A stretch of 49,432 bases of DNA from Anaerolineae bacterium (lineage in GTDB: Bacteria; Chloroflexota; Anaerolineae; B4-G1). The stretch is from positions 1 to 49,432 of the forward strand of contig JAUWNP010000012.1 of assembly GCA_030612585.1 (NCBI GenBank), in the 5' to 3' direction. Shown piece after piece: positions 49,365 to 49,432 of the stretch (position 1 is the first letter of the stretch; every line of letters starts with the position of its first letter). The translations under genes were made by a program, and so were the position numbers. The notes under the pieces are model-generated. The model saw only the letters and a program-made list of their open reading frames with translations, was not told where the DNA came from and did not search any database.

Positions 49365-49432
49365 CTTTGCCCTCCAGGTATCAAGTTGGGCCTATTATGC
49401 CATAATTCGCCCCAAAACTGAAATGCACCCTT

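Larger units (their letters stand above)
48203..49430 (-). mobile_element. ISKra4-like insertion element, internally deleted
   Basis: The element is bounded by terminal inverted repeats of about 33 bases. The left end GGGTGCATTTCAATTTAGGG (from 48,203) matches the inverted right end GGGTGCATTTCAGTTTTGGG (from 49,430) with a few differences. The transposase is split in two frames and has lost its middle region. Target-site duplication cannot be judged because the window ends two bases past the right end. Confidence 0.8.

Overview
The window is high-GC bacterial DNA with tightly packed, often overlapping genes. Lipoproteins carry a Thr/Pro/Glu-rich linker after the lipobox, spacers are filled with short-period repeats, and there are several sugar ABC importers. 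This combination suggests a Chloroflexota (Anaerolineae-like) heterotroph, probably from a metagenome. The lineage is an inference: there is no rRNA or other marker gene here.

Positions 1-10,500 hold the start of a membrane protein, succinyl-CoA ligase (sucC-sucD), a very large PTPS-related membrane protein, a double-S1-domain RNA-binding protein, a decayed glycosyltransferase fragment bracketed by repeats, an ABC-2 export pair and a patatin-like lipase. Positions 10,700-20,400, all on the minus strand, form a sugar-catabolic block in transcription order FGGY kinase, SorC-type regulator, ADP-ribosylglycohydrolase, TIM-barrel isomerase, two permeases and a binding protein. A lipoprotein built from four near-identical 148-residue repeats follows. 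Positions 20,400-25,850 are mixed accessory genes: a VapBC-like pair, an EamA transporter, a zinc alcohol dehydrogenase, an unknown small protein, a membrane-anchored 5'-nucleotidase-like phosphatase and a NucS-like nuclease of lower GC. Positions 25,870-30,130 form a second sugar ABC operon with a PfkB kinase, a strong promoter and a perfect operator-like palindrome.

The main interest is 30,556-48,190: seventeen minus-strand genes, many overlapping by 1-14 bases, behind one consensus promoter and a leader with a strong intrinsic-terminator hairpin. In transcription order they are a 592-residue protein I do not recognise, a stand-alone LarC-C-terminal-like protein, methylene-H4MPT dehydrogenase, an ATP-grasp ligase, formylmethanofuran dehydrogenase subunits D, B and A, formyltransferase, subunit C, methenyl-H4MPT cyclohydrolase, a RimK-like ligase, a CitG-like protein, a predicted nucleotidyltransferase, LarE, LarB, LarC and a second paralogous nucleotidyltransferase. 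This is an archaeal-type tetrahydromethanopterin/methanofuran C1 branch between CO2 (or formate) and methylene-H4MPT. FwdB keeps the four Fe-S cysteines and the Mo/W-ligand cysteine, so the complex looks redox-competent rather than the metal-free hydrolase version of methylotrophs. The pathway is interleaved with the whole nickel-pincer-nucleotide (NPN) cofactor route (LarB, LarC, LarE) but no larA, which raises the possibility of an NPN-dependent enzyme tied to C1 metabolism.

An internally deleted ISKra4-like element fills the right end and stops about 15 bases upstream of the C1 operon -35 box. Palindromic repeats have inserted in frame into at least four genes (membrane protein, alcohol dehydrogenase, mch, fwdA). 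No tRNA, rRNA or CRISPR array was seen.
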